A DNA stretch of 64,000 nucleotides from CAWIUB01 sp963839995 (GTDB taxonomy: Bacteria > Actinomycetota > Actinomycetes > Mycobacteriales > Jatrophihabitantaceae): positions 7,344 to 71,343 of the forward strand of contig CAWIXH010000011.1 of assembly GCA_963839995.1 (NCBI GenBank), in the 5' to 3' direction. Of this stretch, positions 44,990-55,320 are shown piece by piece. The notes below the pieces were generated by a model. The model was not told the DNA's origin, did no database searches, and worked only from the letters and a program-made list of their open reading frames with translations. Positions within the stretch are counted from its first letter, which is position 1. Every line of letters begins with the position of its first letter. A program made the translations under genes and the position numbers.

Positions 44990-46334
44990 ACACCCACCAA
45001 CATCAACAAGGAGCACCCCACACACAGAAGACTTGACAAGCTCTGGCCGAGGCCGAGGCCGCCGACGCCGCCGACGACGACCTGTTCGGCCCGGACCGTC
45101 GCGGCGACGAACTGCCCGAAGACCTGCGCGACCCGGTCACCCGCCGCGAGCGGATCCGCGCCGCCGCCGCGCGGGCCGCGGGCGAGCGGGCCGAACGGCA
45201 AGCCCGCGCCGCCGCCGAGCGGGCCGACGCCGAGCAGTACCTGGACCGGGTCCGCGCCGGCGATCCAACCGCCCCGTCCCAGCCTCCGGCCGGGGTCGAC
45301 CCGGTCGAGCTGGCCGAGGCGCGGGTGCAGGGCCAGCGTTGCCGTGCCGAAGCCCGCCGCCGCGCCTGGCAGGCCAAAGCCGACCAGGCCGCCGCGCGGG
45401 GCCGCCGCCTGCCCGGCACCCCGCCCGACCAGCCAGACCAGGCTCTGCCGGTCTTGCGCGCCGAACACGCCCTCGACACCGCCCGCGAGAACGCCGCGCT
45501 CGGGAACGCGGCACGCCAGAACCCGCCGACCGGGCCGCCGGGCAAGGCGGCAACACCGGGCAAGGCGAACCGGCACAACATCACCGACCCCGACAGCCGG
45601 ATCATGCCCACCCGCAACGGCTGGGTCCAGGGCTACAACGCCCACCTCGCCGTCACCGCCGACTGGCTCGTCCTCGGCGTCACCCTGACCCAGAACCCAG
45701 CCGACACCGAGCAGTTCACCCCGATGATGGACACCGCCGTCGCCGCCGCCGAACGCCTCGCCCCGCACCGGCCGCCCCAGCACCGGCAACCAGCCCAGCA
45801 GCCCCGCCCAGCCCGCGGCGATCGGGCTCGTGCTCGCCGACGCCGGCTACCTGTCCACCGACAACCTCACCGCCCCCGGCCCGGACCGGCTCATCGCCGC
45901 CGGCAAACACCGCGACCTCGACCGCGAGGCCCGCGACAACCCCGCCCAAGGACCCCCACCCGACACCGCCGGGCCGATCGAACGAATGCGGCACCGGCTG
46001 CGAACCCCCGACGGCGCCACCGCCTACAAACAGCGCGGCGCCACCGTCGAAACCGTCAACGCCCACATCAAAGACATCATCGGACTGCGCCGCTTCAGCA
46101 TGCGCGGCCTCACCGCCTGCACCGCAGAACTCAACCTCACCGCTGCCACCGCGAACCTGCTCAAACTCCACCGAGCCGGCCTCACGCCCACCGGCTGACC
46201 ACCCCGAGCACCCCACCCGCGGCCCGCGCCACCAGGCTTCCCCGCCCAACACGGTGCAGACATCGCCAAGCAGGCAACGGCCATTGCCACACCCCAGCCC
46301 AGCCGCGCCGCCGAACCTGCAACAGGCTCCATGA

Positions 46335-46643
46335 CGCAGGACGATCCTCAAGATCACCGACTTCGTGATCCCGCTGGACGACGTGCCAGCGGACGTGCAG
46401 AAGGCCGTCAAACACTGGTCGCAATGGATCGACTACTGGGCCGTCGACTGGGACAACAAGGGCGACGCCTTCCACAACGAGTGGCAGGCGTATCGCACTC
46501 GCAAGTCCACAGACCTCGTGTTGTCCGCCGAGCACGAGTACGCGCAGGCCGGCGAGTACAACGTCGTGGTCAAAGTGATCGACATCCTCGGCAACGACAC
46601 GACCAAGACGATCGCAGTAAAGGTCGCGGGTCATGGTCGGTAG
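46335..46643 (+). pseudogene. Type III restriction-modification methylase, C-terminal fragment
   Basis: From the IS1182 border the frame reads ILKITDFVIPLDDVPADVQKAVKHWSQWIDYWAVDWDNKGDAFHNEWQAYRTRKSTDLVLSAEHEYAQAGEYNVVVKVIDILGNDTTKTIAVKV. This is the conserved tail of type III Mod proteins (or the PKD-like end fused to them). It overlaps the start of the Res gene by 11 bases, the usual mod-res operon. The catalytic methylase part is gone. Confidence 0.6.
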
Positions 46644-48366
46644 GGGGCGGCGACCGGTCAGACGCCAGGAGGAGAGCCTGCTCGAAGCTCAGGTCACCAC
46701 CGCCGTCTGTGTCGCCGCCATCCGCAAGGAGCTGGAGGGCTGGCGCGCGAGCAAGTACCGCGGCGCGAGCGACACGACAAGAACGCTGCTCAACTACTGG
46801 TTCGCCACCGAACATCGCCCTGGGGGCCGGCCATTCCGGTACTACGCCGCCCAGCGTGAGGCGGTCGAGACGCTCGTCTGGCTGTACGAGGTCGAGCAGG
46901 TTCGTCGGCACCGCGACCTCGTCGAGCGCTTTACTCGTATCCCCGGGATTCACTTGCTGCAGTACGACGAGTTCACGCGGTACGCGGTCAAGATGGCGAC
47001 CGGCAGCGGCAAGACAAAGGTCATGGCGCTCACGGTGGCCTGGCAGTACTTCAACGCGATCGCGGAGGGCCGCGACGACTTCGCGACGACGTTCCTCGTG
47101 GTCGCTCCCAACGTCATCGTGTTCGAGCGCCTGCGCGCCGACTTCGGCGGTGGCCGTGTGTTCCGCACGGACCCGGTGATCCCGCCGGAGCTTCGGATCT
47201 TCTGGGACCTGGACTTCTACATGCGCGGCGATCCCGAGCGTGCGAGTTCCCAGGGCGCCCTGTACCTCACGAATGTGCAGCAGATGTACGCGCGTGGGGG
47301 CGGAGAGTCGACCGAGCCGGACGTCATGACGGATGTGCTCGGGCCGATTCCGCCGGCCACCACCGACGACGTCGTGGACTTCCAGACGCGTATCGCGGAC
47401 CGCGGCGTTCCGTGCATGGTGATCAACGACGAGGGGCACCACCTTCACGACGAGGACAGCGAGTGGAACCAGGTCATCCGTCGCCTGCACGCTGACAGCC
47501 CGGTGGGCCTCGCGGCCCAGCTCGACTTCTCGGCGACGCCTCGGTACCAGAAGGGCAGTCTCTTCACATGGACCGTCTTCGACTACCCGCTCAAGCAGGC
47601 GATCATCGACGGCGTCGTGAAGCAGCCCATGAAGGGCATTACGCACGGGCTGAAGGATCAGCCCTCGGATGTCGCCAGCGTGCGGTACCGGGCGTACCTC
47701 ACCGCAGGCGTCGAGCGATGGCGGGAGTACCGCAAGCAGCTCGAACCACTCGGCAAGAAGCCCGTGCTCTTCGTGATGATGAATAGCACGACGGACGCCG
47801 ACGACGTCGGCGACTACCTACGCGTCAAGTACCCCGACGAGTTCGGTGCCAACAATGCCGGCGACGCGCAGCTACTCGTCATCCATACCGATCGCAGCGG
47901 CGACGTATCCAAGAAGGATCTGGACGCCGCGCGAGCGGTTGCACGCCAGGTCGACGAAGGATCGAGCCCCGTCAACGCGATCGTGAGCGTGCTCATGCTG
48001 CGCGAAGGATGGGACGTTCAGAACGTCACGGTAATCGTCGGCCTGCGGCCGTACACCTCGAAGGCCAACATCCTGCCGGAGCAGACGATCGGACGCGGAC
48101 TGCGCCGCATGTTCGCGGGCTCGACGGTGATGAGCTACACCGAGCGAGTCGACGTCATCGGCAACGCGGCGTTCTTGAAGTTCGTCGAGCAGTTGGAACG
48201 CGACGAGGACATCACGCTGGACACGTTCGACCTCAAGGATCCGGTCGTCATCACGACGATCCAGCCGGACGAGCACAAGATGTCGCGTGACATTGCGATC
48301 CCGGTGTTGAGTCCGATCCTTGCTCGCAAGAAGACGCTCGCCGAGGAGATCGAGGCGATCGACGTG
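46633..48366 (+). pseudogene. Type III restriction enzyme helicase subunit (Res), 3' truncated by IS256
   Basis: ATG 46633. About 577 residues remain. Walker A MATGSGKTKVMAL near 120, motif II VINDEGHHLHDEDS, motif III LDFSATPRYQKGSLFTW, and the second RecA half ILMLREGWDV-type motif (VLMLREGWDVQNVTVIVGLRPYTSKANILPEQTIGRGLRRM) are present. The frame meets IS256 DNA just after LAEEIEAIDV (about 48366), so the C-terminal nuclease domain (PD-ExK) is lost. The reading frame continues artificially through the insertion sequence. With no nuclease and no intact Mod, the defence system is dead. Confidence 0.85.
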
Positions 48367-48500
48367 GGTGCGGTGGTGAGCCAGTCGGTGAGCCGTTCGA
48401 GCAGGTCGGCGGTCTGCTCGACGCAGTGGTCGTCGAGCAGCACCCAGGGCGTGCGCACGGCGTGCTGGCCGTGGTGCTGGTCGTGGGCCTGGTCGGGCAT
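48367..48500 (-). pseudogene. IS256 passenger gene, truncated
   Basis: MPDQAHDQHHGQHAVRTPWVLLDDHCVEQTADLLERLTDWLTTAPT corresponds to the first half of the 44729-44989 protein; the sequence then enters the Res gene. ATG 48500 lies one base after the transposase stop. Confidence 0.65.
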
Positions 48501-48501
48501 G

Positions 48502-49923
48502 TCAGTTCACTCCTTCGGGCAGTCGGCCGGGGTAGGCGATGGCGAGGGCGTTGAGGGCCTGTTTCCAGCCGGTGACGAGTTGGCCTTCGACGAGCCGGCC
48601 GGGTGCGGTGCGCTTGGTGGCCGGCTTGCCGCGGTCGTTCTCGCGGGCGCGAGCTCGTTTGTCCTCGATGTCGCAGATCGCCAGCCAGAGCAGCTTGGTC
48701 ACCGCGTCGTCGTTGGGGAAGTGCCCCCGGTTCTTGATGATCTTGCGTAGTTGGTAGTTCAGGCTTTCGATCGCGTTCGTCGTGTAAATGATCTTCCTTA
48801 CTTCCGGTGGGAAGGCCAGGAACGGGGTGAACCGCTCCCAGGCGCGTTCCCAGACGCCGACCGCGCCGGGGTAGCGGCGGCCCAGCTCGCTGTCGCTGAA
48901 GGCGGCCAACGCGCTCAGCGCGGCGTCTTCGGTGGCGGCGGTGTAGACGACGCGCAACGCGGCGGCGACGGCCTTGCGGTCGGCGTAGGACACGTAACGC
49001 AACGCCGCTCGAATGAGGTGCACCACGCAGGTCTGGGTGATGGTGCGCGGCCAGACCGTCTCGATCGCCTCGGGCAGGCCTTCCAGGCCGTCGCAGCAGG
49101 CGATGAGCACGTCACGCACGCCGCGGTTGCGCAGCTCGGTGAGCACCTGCAGCCAGAACTTCGCGCCCTCGGTGGTCTGCACCCAGATGCCCAGCACGTG
49201 CTTGATGCCGTCGGTGTCCACCCCGATGACGATGTGCGCGGCCTTGTTGGTCACGTGCGCGCCGTCGCGGACTTTGACCACCAGCGCGTCGATGTAGACG
49301 ATCGGGTAGACCGGGTCCAGCGGCCGGGTCTGCCAGGCCTTGACCTCCTCGAGCACCGCGTCGGTGATCGAGGAGATGGTCTGCCGGGAGACCTCGACGC
49401 CCAGCGTGCGGGCCAGGTGATGCTCGATGTCGCGCACCGTCATCCCGCCGGCATACAAGCTGATGATCATGTCGTCGAGGCCGCCGGCCAGCCGCCGCTC
49501 CCCCTTGGGCACCAGCCGCGGGGTGAACGTGCCGGCCCGGTCGCGGGGCACGTCCAGGCCGATCGGGCCGGCCTCGGTCAACACCGTCTTCGGGGTGCTG
49601 CCGTTGCGTGAGTTCGGCGCGCCGCGCCCGGCCGGGTCGCCCTTCTCGTAGCCGAGATGATCGGCCCGCTCCACCTCCAGGCCACGCTCGAGGACCCGCT
49701 TGATCAGCTCCGGCAAGAACCCGCCCTCGCCGGTCAGCCGCAACTCACCGGCGCCGGCCGAGGCGATCAGCCGGTCCAGCCACGCCTCGTCGACCAGCTC
49801 GTCGGCGACCTCGCCCGCCGTGCGCCGGCGGCCCCGCTGGCACGCCCAGGCCGGCATCGTCGAGTCCCCGGCCACCGGGCCCTCGGCATCCGAGTCCAGA
49901 TCCGTGATCAGTGCTGCGCACAT
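48502..49923 (-). CDS. IS256-family transposase, second copy
   Basis: 473 residues with the same D-D-E layout: VYIDALVVKVRDG, IACCDGLEGLPEAIETVWPR, YTTNAIESLNYQLRKIIKNRGHFPNDDAV. The N-terminus differs most from the first copy (DLDSDAEGPVAGDSTMPAWACQRGRRRTAGEVADELVDEAWL). The gene is intact although its element lacks one end, so it could act only on other copies such as 43217-45044. Confidence 0.92.
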   Translation of the reverse strand: MCAALITDLDSDAEGPVAGDSTMPAWACQRGRRRTAGEVADELVDEAWLDRLIASAGAGELRLTGEGGFLPELIKRVLERGLEVERADHLGYEKGDPAGRGAPNSRNGSTPKTVLTEAGPIGLDVPRDRAGTFTPRLVPKGERRLAGGLDDMIISLYAGGMTVRDIEHHLARTLGVEVSRQTISSITDAVLEEVKAWQTRPLDPVYPIVYIDALVVKVRDGAHVTNKAAHIVIGVDTDGIKHVLGIWVQTTEGAKFWLQVLTELRNRGVRDVLIACCDGLEGLPEAIETVWPRTITQTCVVHLIRAALRYVSYADRKAVAAALRVVYTAATEDAALSALAAFSDSELGRRYPGAVGVWERAWERFTPFLAFPPEVRKIIYTTNAIESLNYQLRKIIKNRGHFPNDDAVTKLLWLAICDIEDKRARARENDRGKPATKRTAPGRLVEGQLVTGWKQALNALAIAYPGRLPEGVN

Positions 49924-50007
49924 GATCGGTGCTCCTTCCTACCTGAAAGTCACAACAGTCACTTCAGGCTCTCAGGCACCTCCCGTACACAGACCATTTG
50001 ACACGCT

Positions 50008-51025
50008 CTCGCTGATCGCCCTGCACGGCGTGTCCACCCTCGTGCTGGTCAACCGCAAGACGCTGGCCGACCAGTGGCGCTCCCGCATCCACGACCTCCT
50101 CGGCATCAAACCGGGCCAGCGCGGCGGTGGCCGGGCGAAGACCACAGGCGTGATCGACATCGCGACCCTGCAGAGCCTGTCGCGCGCGCAGGACGTCGCG
50201 GACCTGACCGCGGGCTACGGGCTCGTGATCGTCGACGAGTGCCACCACGTCCCAGCCGCCGCCTACGAGCACGCGATCGCGCAGATCCCGGCGCGGCGCT
50301 GGCTCGGTCTGACCGCCACCCCCTACCGGCGTGACCAGCTCGACGAGCTGATCGCGCTGCAGGTCGGCCCGGTGCGCCACGTCATCACGCAGCGGCCAGC
50401 CGGCACGCTGCCCGCCCACCCGCTGCGTCCCAGCGCACCGCAGCCGATCCTGCACCTACACACCACCGGCTTCACCTACACCGGCGACGCCGATCCGCAG
50501 GCGCCGGGCGGCATGGCGAAGATCAACCGCGCGTGCTTCGAGGACGAGGACCGCAACCGGCAGATCATCGACGACGTGCTCGCCGCGCTCAGCGAAGGCC
50601 GGCACTGCCTGGTGCTCACCCGTCAGGTCGCGCACCTGGAACGACTCAGCGCCGCGCTGGCGCCCCAAGACCCGGTCGTGCTGCGCGGCGGGATGGGCGC
50701 CAAAGCCCGCACCGCCGCCCTGGCACGACTCGCACCGCCAGCCGACGACCAAGCGCCGCTGCTCGCCGTCGCGACCGGCTCCTACATCGGTGAAGGCTTC
50801 GACTGCCCGATCCTGGACACGCTCTTCCTCACCGCGCCCATCGCGCAGAAGGGCGACCTCGTGCAATACGTCGGTCGCATCCTGCGCCCCCATCCCGGCA
50901 AGATCACCGCCGAAGTCCACGACTACCACGACCTGCGCACCGGCGTGCTCGCCGCGTCACTGGCCAAGCGCGCCCCCGGCTACACCAGCCTCGGCTTCCC
51001 CGACCCGCGACGCGCCACAAGTTGA
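50008..51025 (+). pseudogene. DEAD/DEAH helicase, C-terminal part (TOTE-like)
   Basis: From the IS256 border the frame reads SLIALHGVSTLVLVNRKTLADQWRSRIHDLLGIKPGQ, motif II GLVIVDECHHVPAAAYE, motif III WLGLTATPYRRDQLDELIALQVGPVRH, second RecA half HCLVLTRQVAHLERLSAAL...GSYIGEGFDCPILDTLFLTAPIAQKGDLVQYVGRILRPHPGKITAEVHDYHDL, ending APGYTSLGFPDP. This C-terminus is like the helicase end of actinobacterial TOTE conflict-system primase-helicase proteins. Walker A and anything N-terminal is missing. Confidence 0.75.
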
Positions 51026-51116
51026 GACGCCCTCGTCCGCATCTCCACCGACGCGCACCACAGACCCATCAGCGCGGCACAGACCCGACCGCGGTGTTGG
51101 CCGACGCGGCCAACCA

Positions 51117-51146
51117 CGGTTATATATACTCATTGGATATACCGAC
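51117..51146 (+). promoter_or_regulatory. Promoter and operator of the second vapBC
   Basis: AT-rich stretch ggttatatatactcattggatatacc, unusual in this GC-rich window, 16 bases or more before the vapB start. It forms an imperfect inverted repeat (ggttatat...atatacc) and contains a -10-like TATACT. Confidence 0.45.
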
Positions 51147-51161
51147 ATCCAGGAGTCGACC

Positions 51162-51374
51162 ATGGCCAAGACTCTCATCGACATCGACGACGACCTGCTC
51201 ACCCGCGCCCGCACCATTCTCGGGCCGGCGACAAGCAAGAAGGACGCCGTCAACACCGCGCTGTCCAAGCTGGTCCGCCTGCACGAGCAACGCGCGACCA
51301 TCGACTGGATCATCGACACCGACCCAGCCGCCGACCTGCGCAAGCCCGCCATCCGTGCGGCTGCCCGCAGGTGA
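51162..51374 (+). CDS. vapB: Antitoxin (type II, VapB/MazE-like)
   Basis: 70 residues, ATG 51162 after AGGAG: MAKTLIDIDDDLLTRARTILGPATSKKDAVNTALSKLVRLHEQRATIDWIIDTDPAADLRKPAIRAAARR. It is a ribbon-helix-helix (VapB, DUF2191-like) DNA-binding domain with an acidic, toxin-binding C-terminus. Its stop overlaps the toxin GTG by 4 bases. Confidence 0.85.
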   Translation: MAKTLIDIDDDLLTRARTILGPATSKKDAVNTALSKLVRLHEQRATIDWIIDTDPAADLRKPAIRAAARR

Positions 51375-51796
51375 CCCGCTACCTCATCGACAACAGCGTC
51401 CTGCAACGACTACCCCGCAGCAGCCAGATCCGCGCCGCCGTCACCGACATCCTCGACGCCGAAGACGAGCTGTGCAGCTGCGCGGCCACCCTCGACGAAT
51501 TCGCCTACAGCGCCCGCTCTCCCACCGAACACGCCGAATCCGTACGGCGGCTACGCTACTCGCTCCTCTACCTACCCCTGGCTCCGTCGATCGACCAGAT
51601 CATCATCGACATCCGCGCCGCCCTCTTCGCCGCCGGCAAAGGACGAGCCGCCGGAGTCATCGACGTCCAGATCGCCGCCACCGCCGCGCACCACCACGCC
51701 ACCGTGCTGCACTACGACTCCGACTACGACCACATCCACGACGCCTACCCGCAGCTATCCACCCGCTGGATCGTCCCCCGCGGCACCACCGACTAG
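51371..51796 (+). CDS. vapC: PIN-domain toxin (VapC type), second pair
   Basis: 141 residues from GTG 51371. PIN residues: D7 in RYLIDNSVLQRL, E in CAATLDEFAYSARSPTEHAE, D in AAGVIDVQIAATAAHHHATVLHYDSDYDHI (two further acidic positions). As an Mg-dependent RNase it should inhibit translation unless bound by VapB. It is not closely similar to the VapC at 8447-8953. Both genes are intact. Confidence 0.88.
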   Translation: MTRYLIDNSVLQRLPRSSQIRAAVTDILDAEDELCSCAATLDEFAYSARSPTEHAESVRRLRYSLLYLPLAPSIDQIIIDIRAALFAAGKGRAAGVIDVQIAATAAHHHATVLHYDSDYDHIHDAYPQLSTRWIVPRGTTD

Positions 51797-52343
51797 CGGG
51801 CCGACACCCTCGCAGCCCGGCCCGCCGGAGGCCGACGTGGCCCAGCGCAATGGGGCAACAGGTTTGCCGCGCGATCGGGCTCGGCGGCCACCTCCCGAGT
51901 TGCGGCCGCCGGACGTTATGGGTCATCTCAACGCCCGTCGACAACCTCGCTCCGGGGAGAACAGAGAACGTGCGGAGACACCAACGTGGTCGTAAACGAC
52001 TGTTCGCACCGGCGCGGTCCAGTGATACTGGGCCTCCAGCGCACTTGGACGACGTGTGCACGAGACGTCGGAGCTGCCGTGGGACCGTGCTAAGGCGAGT
52101 CGGCACGCGTCCGGATAGCCCACCTTCACCGGGCTTAATTGCGGGACAGATATACGGGCATCGCTTTGCTCGTAAGGGATTGCTCGCCCGACTGCCGCCA
52201 GCGCTGCCCGGTCAAGGTTCCCTTCCGTACGCAGCATCCGCTTGGCGTGGTGGTCAACCGGCCCTCGGTGTGGCCTGACCGATGATTCTTCCCCCGCCGT
52301 GCTGGTCTGTACGCCGAATACCGACTCACGGGAGGCTGACGCC
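51797..52343. other. No gene recognised
   Basis: Reverse frames such as that ending LTGQRWRQSGEQSLTSKAMPVYLSRN have no family I can name. The final bases hold the ribosome site (GGAGGC) of the following gene. Confidence 0.35.
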
Positions 52344-52907
52344 ATGCGGAAACTGACCTTTGGCATGAACCTGACCCTGGACGGCTATATCGCCGCGCCC
52401 GGCGACGACCTCGGCTGGAGCGTGCCGAGCGACGAGCTGTTCCAATGGTGGTCCGACCGGGTGGGGGCGACGGTCCTGGCGCTGTATGGGCGCAAACTGT
52501 GGGAGACGATGAGCTCCTACTGGCCGACCGCCGACCGGCAGCCTGGCGCCACACCGGCGCAGATCGAGTTCGCCCGCCGCTGGCAGGACATGCCGAAGGT
52601 GGTGTTCTCCTCGACGACCAGCGCGGTCGACTGGAACGCCCGCCTGGTCACCGGCGACGCGGTCACCGAGATCACCCGGCTCAAGGCCGAGGATGGCGGT
52701 CCCATGGACGTCGGCGGCGCCACCTTCGCCGCAGCGGCCATGCGGGCCGGGCTGATCGACGAGTACGTGCTGGCCACCGCACCGATCTTGGTGGGCAGCG
52801 GCACACCGTTCTTTACAGCCCTGGACAACTGGGTGAACCTAACCCTGGTGGAGACCCGGACGTTTCCCGACGGCGTGCTCCTGACCAGGTACGAGACCAG
52901 GCGCTGA
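52344..52907 (+). CDS. Dihydrofolate-reductase-like protein (RibD C-terminal domain)
   Basis: 187 residues, ATG 52344 nine bases after GGAGG. MRKLTFGMNLTLDGYIAAPGDDLGWSVPSDELFQWWSDRVGATVLALYGRKLWETMSSYWPTAD is the usual start of the DHFR/RibD_C family (strand, then the DGxI motif). It continues with MPKVVFSSTTSAVDWNARLV, DVGGATFAAAAMRAGLIDEYVLATAPILVGSGTPFF (NADPH-binding GG region) and LTLVETRTFPDGVLLTRYE. These cytoplasmic NADPH-dependent reductases are widespread; the substrate is unknown. Intact and monocistronic. Confidence 0.9.
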   Translation: MRKLTFGMNLTLDGYIAAPGDDLGWSVPSDELFQWWSDRVGATVLALYGRKLWETMSSYWPTADRQPGATPAQIEFARRWQDMPKVVFSSTTSAVDWNARLVTGDAVTEITRLKAEDGGPMDVGGATFAAAAMRAGLIDEYVLATAPILVGSGTPFFTALDNWVNLTLVETRTFPDGVLLTRYETRR

Positions 52908-52973
52908 ATACCCGACCTCGGATCGGCGCGGGCTTCGGGCCACCCAAGGATCCCGTGGCCGTTAGGGGATCGA

Positions 52974-54135
52974 TCAGCGGGTGAGTGCCAAGACCGCATC
53001 GGCCGCGGCCTCGACCGGTGGCAGCGCCTCTGCCTCTGAGCGCAGCTGGGCGGCGGACGCGCGGTATGAGGGTGTGTTGAGCACGTCGTCGACGGCGTCG
53101 CGCACATCGTCCGGCGACGCCGTCAACGCGTCGAGCACCCGTGCGACGCCGAGCGCGACGCACCGGTCGGCGTTGAACGGATGGTCGGCCCCCATCGGCA
53201 GCAGGGCGAGCGGAACGCCACAGGCGAGAGAGGACACCACTGTGCCCGAGCCGGCGTGTGAGACCACCGCTTGGCAGTGCGGCAAGAGCTCCCGCTGCGG
53301 CACGAACCGCTCGACGAGGATGTGGTCGCCGCGAGGCCCGAGATCGGTCGGGTCGAGCTCGCGTCCTACGGTGACGACCACATCGACGGGGAGGTGCTCC
53401 AACCCGTCGAGGACGCGAGGGAAGAGATCGCCGGATTCCTGATGGAACACCGTCCCGAGAGTGAAGTACACGAGCGGGCGGCCCGGGCGCCCTGCCAGCC
53501 AGCGCTCGACGTCGGTGCTCCTGTCGCCTGGCAGCCCGCCGGCGAGGACATCAGGATGGTAGGTGAGAGCGCGTGCCGGCAGCCGCGACGCCGGGTCACG
53601 AAACGACGGCATGACCGGGACGAGAGTGAGGTGCCGGTCCAGGAAGTCTGGCGACTGGTGTGCCAGCCCGACCTCGTCGCACAGCTTCGCGAGCGGCTCG
53701 TCCAGGAGGCCGGGGGTGATCATGGCGCCGGAGGCCAGAACGGGTCACAGTCGCATGGGGGACGCCGAGCGACTCGGCGGCCACGGCGGCACCGAAGTCG
53801 ACCTCGTCGCGTACTACGACGTCTGGGTGGAACGATCGGCCAACCTCGGTTATGCGCTTGGCCCGCTCCCGCGCGACCCGGCCGGCGAAGACGGTGCTGA
53901 TCACTGCGACCTCGTCCGACCGGTCGGCGACTACCAGGGGACGCCGGTCCTCCGCCGCGGCGAGCGTTCGTCCGCCGCTGTCGACGGCCTCGAAGCCAGC
54001 CCGGCGCACGGTATCGAGCATCCCGGACTGGCAGGTGTAGAGGATGTCGTGGCCCGCGGCGGCGAGGGCGCCGGCCACCGGCAGCGTCGGCCGGAAGTGC
54101 CCTGATCCACCAGTGAACGCAAACAGTGCACGCAC
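52974..54135 (-). pseudogene. Glycosyltransferase (MGT/UGT type, GT1), frameshifted
   Basis: ATG 54135: MRALFAFTGGSGHFRPTLPVAGALAAAGHDILYTCQSGMLDTVRRAGFEAV is the acceptor-binding N-domain. A one-base shift near 53735 moves the rest to another frame: GLLDEPLAKLCDEVGLAHQSPDFLDRHLTLVPVMPSFRDPASRLPARALTYHPDV, RPLVYFTLGTVFHQESGDLFPRVLDGL, VERFVPQRELLPHCQAVVSHAGSGTVVSSLACGVPLALLPMGADHPFNADRCVALGVARVLD. The SHAGSGT and ADHPFNA region is the nucleotide-sugar site of GT1 enzymes. Length is normal (about 387) if the shift is ignored. The acceptor is unknown; related enzymes glycosylate macrolides or other natural products. Confidence 0.8.
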
Positions 54136-54172
54136 CGCGCCAGTCTCGCAGGACGATCCGGCTGCGAAACGT

Positions 54173-55062
54173 TTACAGGCGTCGTCGGAAGCCTCGGTCG
54201 TTGCGGACGAGAGTCTGGAATCCGGCTCGTTGAAGTTCGGTGAGGTACTCGGAAGGGTCGACGTCAGCGGCCCAGTAGTCGATCAGTCTCGTGACACCGC
54301 CGAGCAGCAGCCATCGCGCGGCCGTGGACAGCAGGGCCGGAATGACCGCGGCTGGGTCGGCTCCATCGGTGAGGACCAGATTGCCGACGTCCGCCCAGGG
54401 TGCCGTGAGCGAACTGCGGGTCAGCTCCGTGCTGGGTTGGCAGACCTCGATGTAGCCACGGACTTGCTCGTCGACAAGCAGGGTGAACCGGGTGCCGAGC
54501 GTGCCGACCGTGCGCACGATGCTCGCGCCGTCGTCGGCGGTGCCGAGAAGGTCCTCACAGCACGCGGTGAGCACGAACTCACGGCGGGCCGGCTCGCCGA
54601 AACCCGCTTGGTTGAGCAGGTCACGTAGGTGCGGCATCGTGTCCGGGATGCCGTAGCAGGCGCGGGAAGAGCGCAATCGAAACCGACCGCGGACACGCCC
54701 CGGCGGCGCATCTGCTCCATGGCCGCCGCGAGCAGCACCTGGCCGTCGGTGATTGCGTCGGTGTGGCACACCAGCCAGCGCACGTCGCCCACGCCGCGGT
54801 AGCTGTCGCTGACGTCATCATCGGTGCGGAACCGGTGCAGCAACGTCGCCGCGACGATGCGGTGTTCGAACTCGGCGACCAAGCAGCACCGCTCGGCGAC
54901 CCACGGGTCGAGGATGCTCTCGCCAGGCTCACGCTCCAGCTGCGACAGCACCGTGTTCACCGAGAGCACCACGCCGGGGATCACCGCAGCGACACGCAGA
55001 TTGATCAATTCGGTGAGCTGGTCACGATCGCGGCGCTCGAAACGTCGAACGACAACAGGCAT
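54173..55062 (-). pseudogene. GNAT-like N-acetyltransferase, frameshifted
   Basis: ATG 55062: MPVVVRRFERRDRDQLTELINLRVAAVIPGVVLSVNTVLSQLEREPGES...VAERCCLVAEFEHRIVAATLLHRFRTDDDVSDSYRGVGDVRWLVCHTDAITDGQVLLAAAMEQMRRRGVSAVGFDCALPAP. Near 54660 a one-base shift leads to CYGIPDTMPHLRDLLNQAGFGEPARREFVLTA...VRTVGTLGTRFTLLVDEQVRGYIEVCQ...WADVGNLVLTDGADPAAVIPALLSTAARWLLLGGVTRLIDYWAADVDPSEYLTELQRAGFQTLVRNDRGFRR. This is a tandem-GNAT protein of about 295 residues. Confidence 0.75.
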
Positions 55063-55320
55063 GCGGGCACTCCCGGGTCTCGCTACGAATGGGGGAAGCC
55101 GCTGCCAGTGCGGGACAGGGCAACTGTAACCGTTCGTCGCTCGTCGGCGTGCGCCCGCTGATCGTTCCCCCTACGGTGATGACCAAGGGCAGCTGCCCTT
55201 GCTCCAGCGGGCGCCATTCGTCTCCTCACTGGTTGTCAGGGAAGCTGCCCAGTCATATCGATCAAGAGCAGCGGCGACCACCGTCGCAGTCTCGGGCCCG
55301 GCCGGTGGAAGACTGCGGCG

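Larger units (their letters stand above)
43217..45044 (+). mobile_element. IS256-family element with 8-bp target duplication
   Basis: The element is bounded by direct repeats ggccgagg at 43209-43216 and 45045-45052. Its imperfect terminal inverted repeats are agcgtgtcagatggtctgtgt and agagcttgtcaagtcttctgtgt (reverse complement at the right). 1828 bp with the transposase and a small second gene. It appears complete. Confidence 0.85.
42694..46198 (+). pseudogene. IS1182-type transposase, split by IS256
   Basis: The 5' part (42694-43216) reads RDYRPVDRAQPFLLPPDMRDWLPADHVVWFVIEVV...YHPDMLLALLVYGYAQGQRSSRRIEALCEVDVAFRVVCGGDPPDHSTLARFRR...VAIDGTKIAANAS. The 3' part resumes at 45053: LAEAEAADAADDDLFGPDRRG...KANRHNITDPDSRIMPTRNGWVQGYNAHLAVTADWLVLG. 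A further frameshift near 45800 leads to LVLADAGYLSTDNL and TVETVNAHIKDIIGLRRFSMRGLTACTAELNLTAATANLLKLHR. The DDE residues sit in AIDGTK, ADAGY and the E of the last block. Inactive. Confidence 0.85.
42637..46330 (+). mobile_element. IS1182-type element interrupted by IS256
   Basis: Terminal inverted repeats: ggagcctgttgcaagttcggcg starting at 42637-42638, and its reverse complement with one mismatch ending at 46330. It separates a NUDIX fragment from a type III restriction fragment, so one side of the original target was lost. Its transposase is split by an IS256 element. Confidence 0.75.
48367..50007 (-). mobile_element. IS256-family element, second copy, truncated at one end
   Basis: The outer end at 50007 has the same terminal sequence (reverse complement agcgtgtcaaatggtctgtgt) and leader hairpin as the first copy. 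The other end is missing: the passenger gene breaks off near 48367 against the Res gene. Different genes adjoin its two sides, so a deletion starting at the element removed intervening DNA. Confidence 0.75.

Noticed and set aside
45033..46334. A long forward frame of 433 codons antisense-like in composition over the IS1182 3' part
   Set aside because: It is proline,arginine-rich and overlaps the true IS1182 frames, which carry the recognised transposase motifs.
48367..48750. C-terminal extension of the Res helicase frame through IS256
   Set aside because: The codons after AIDV are antisense to the IS256 passenger and transposase genes.
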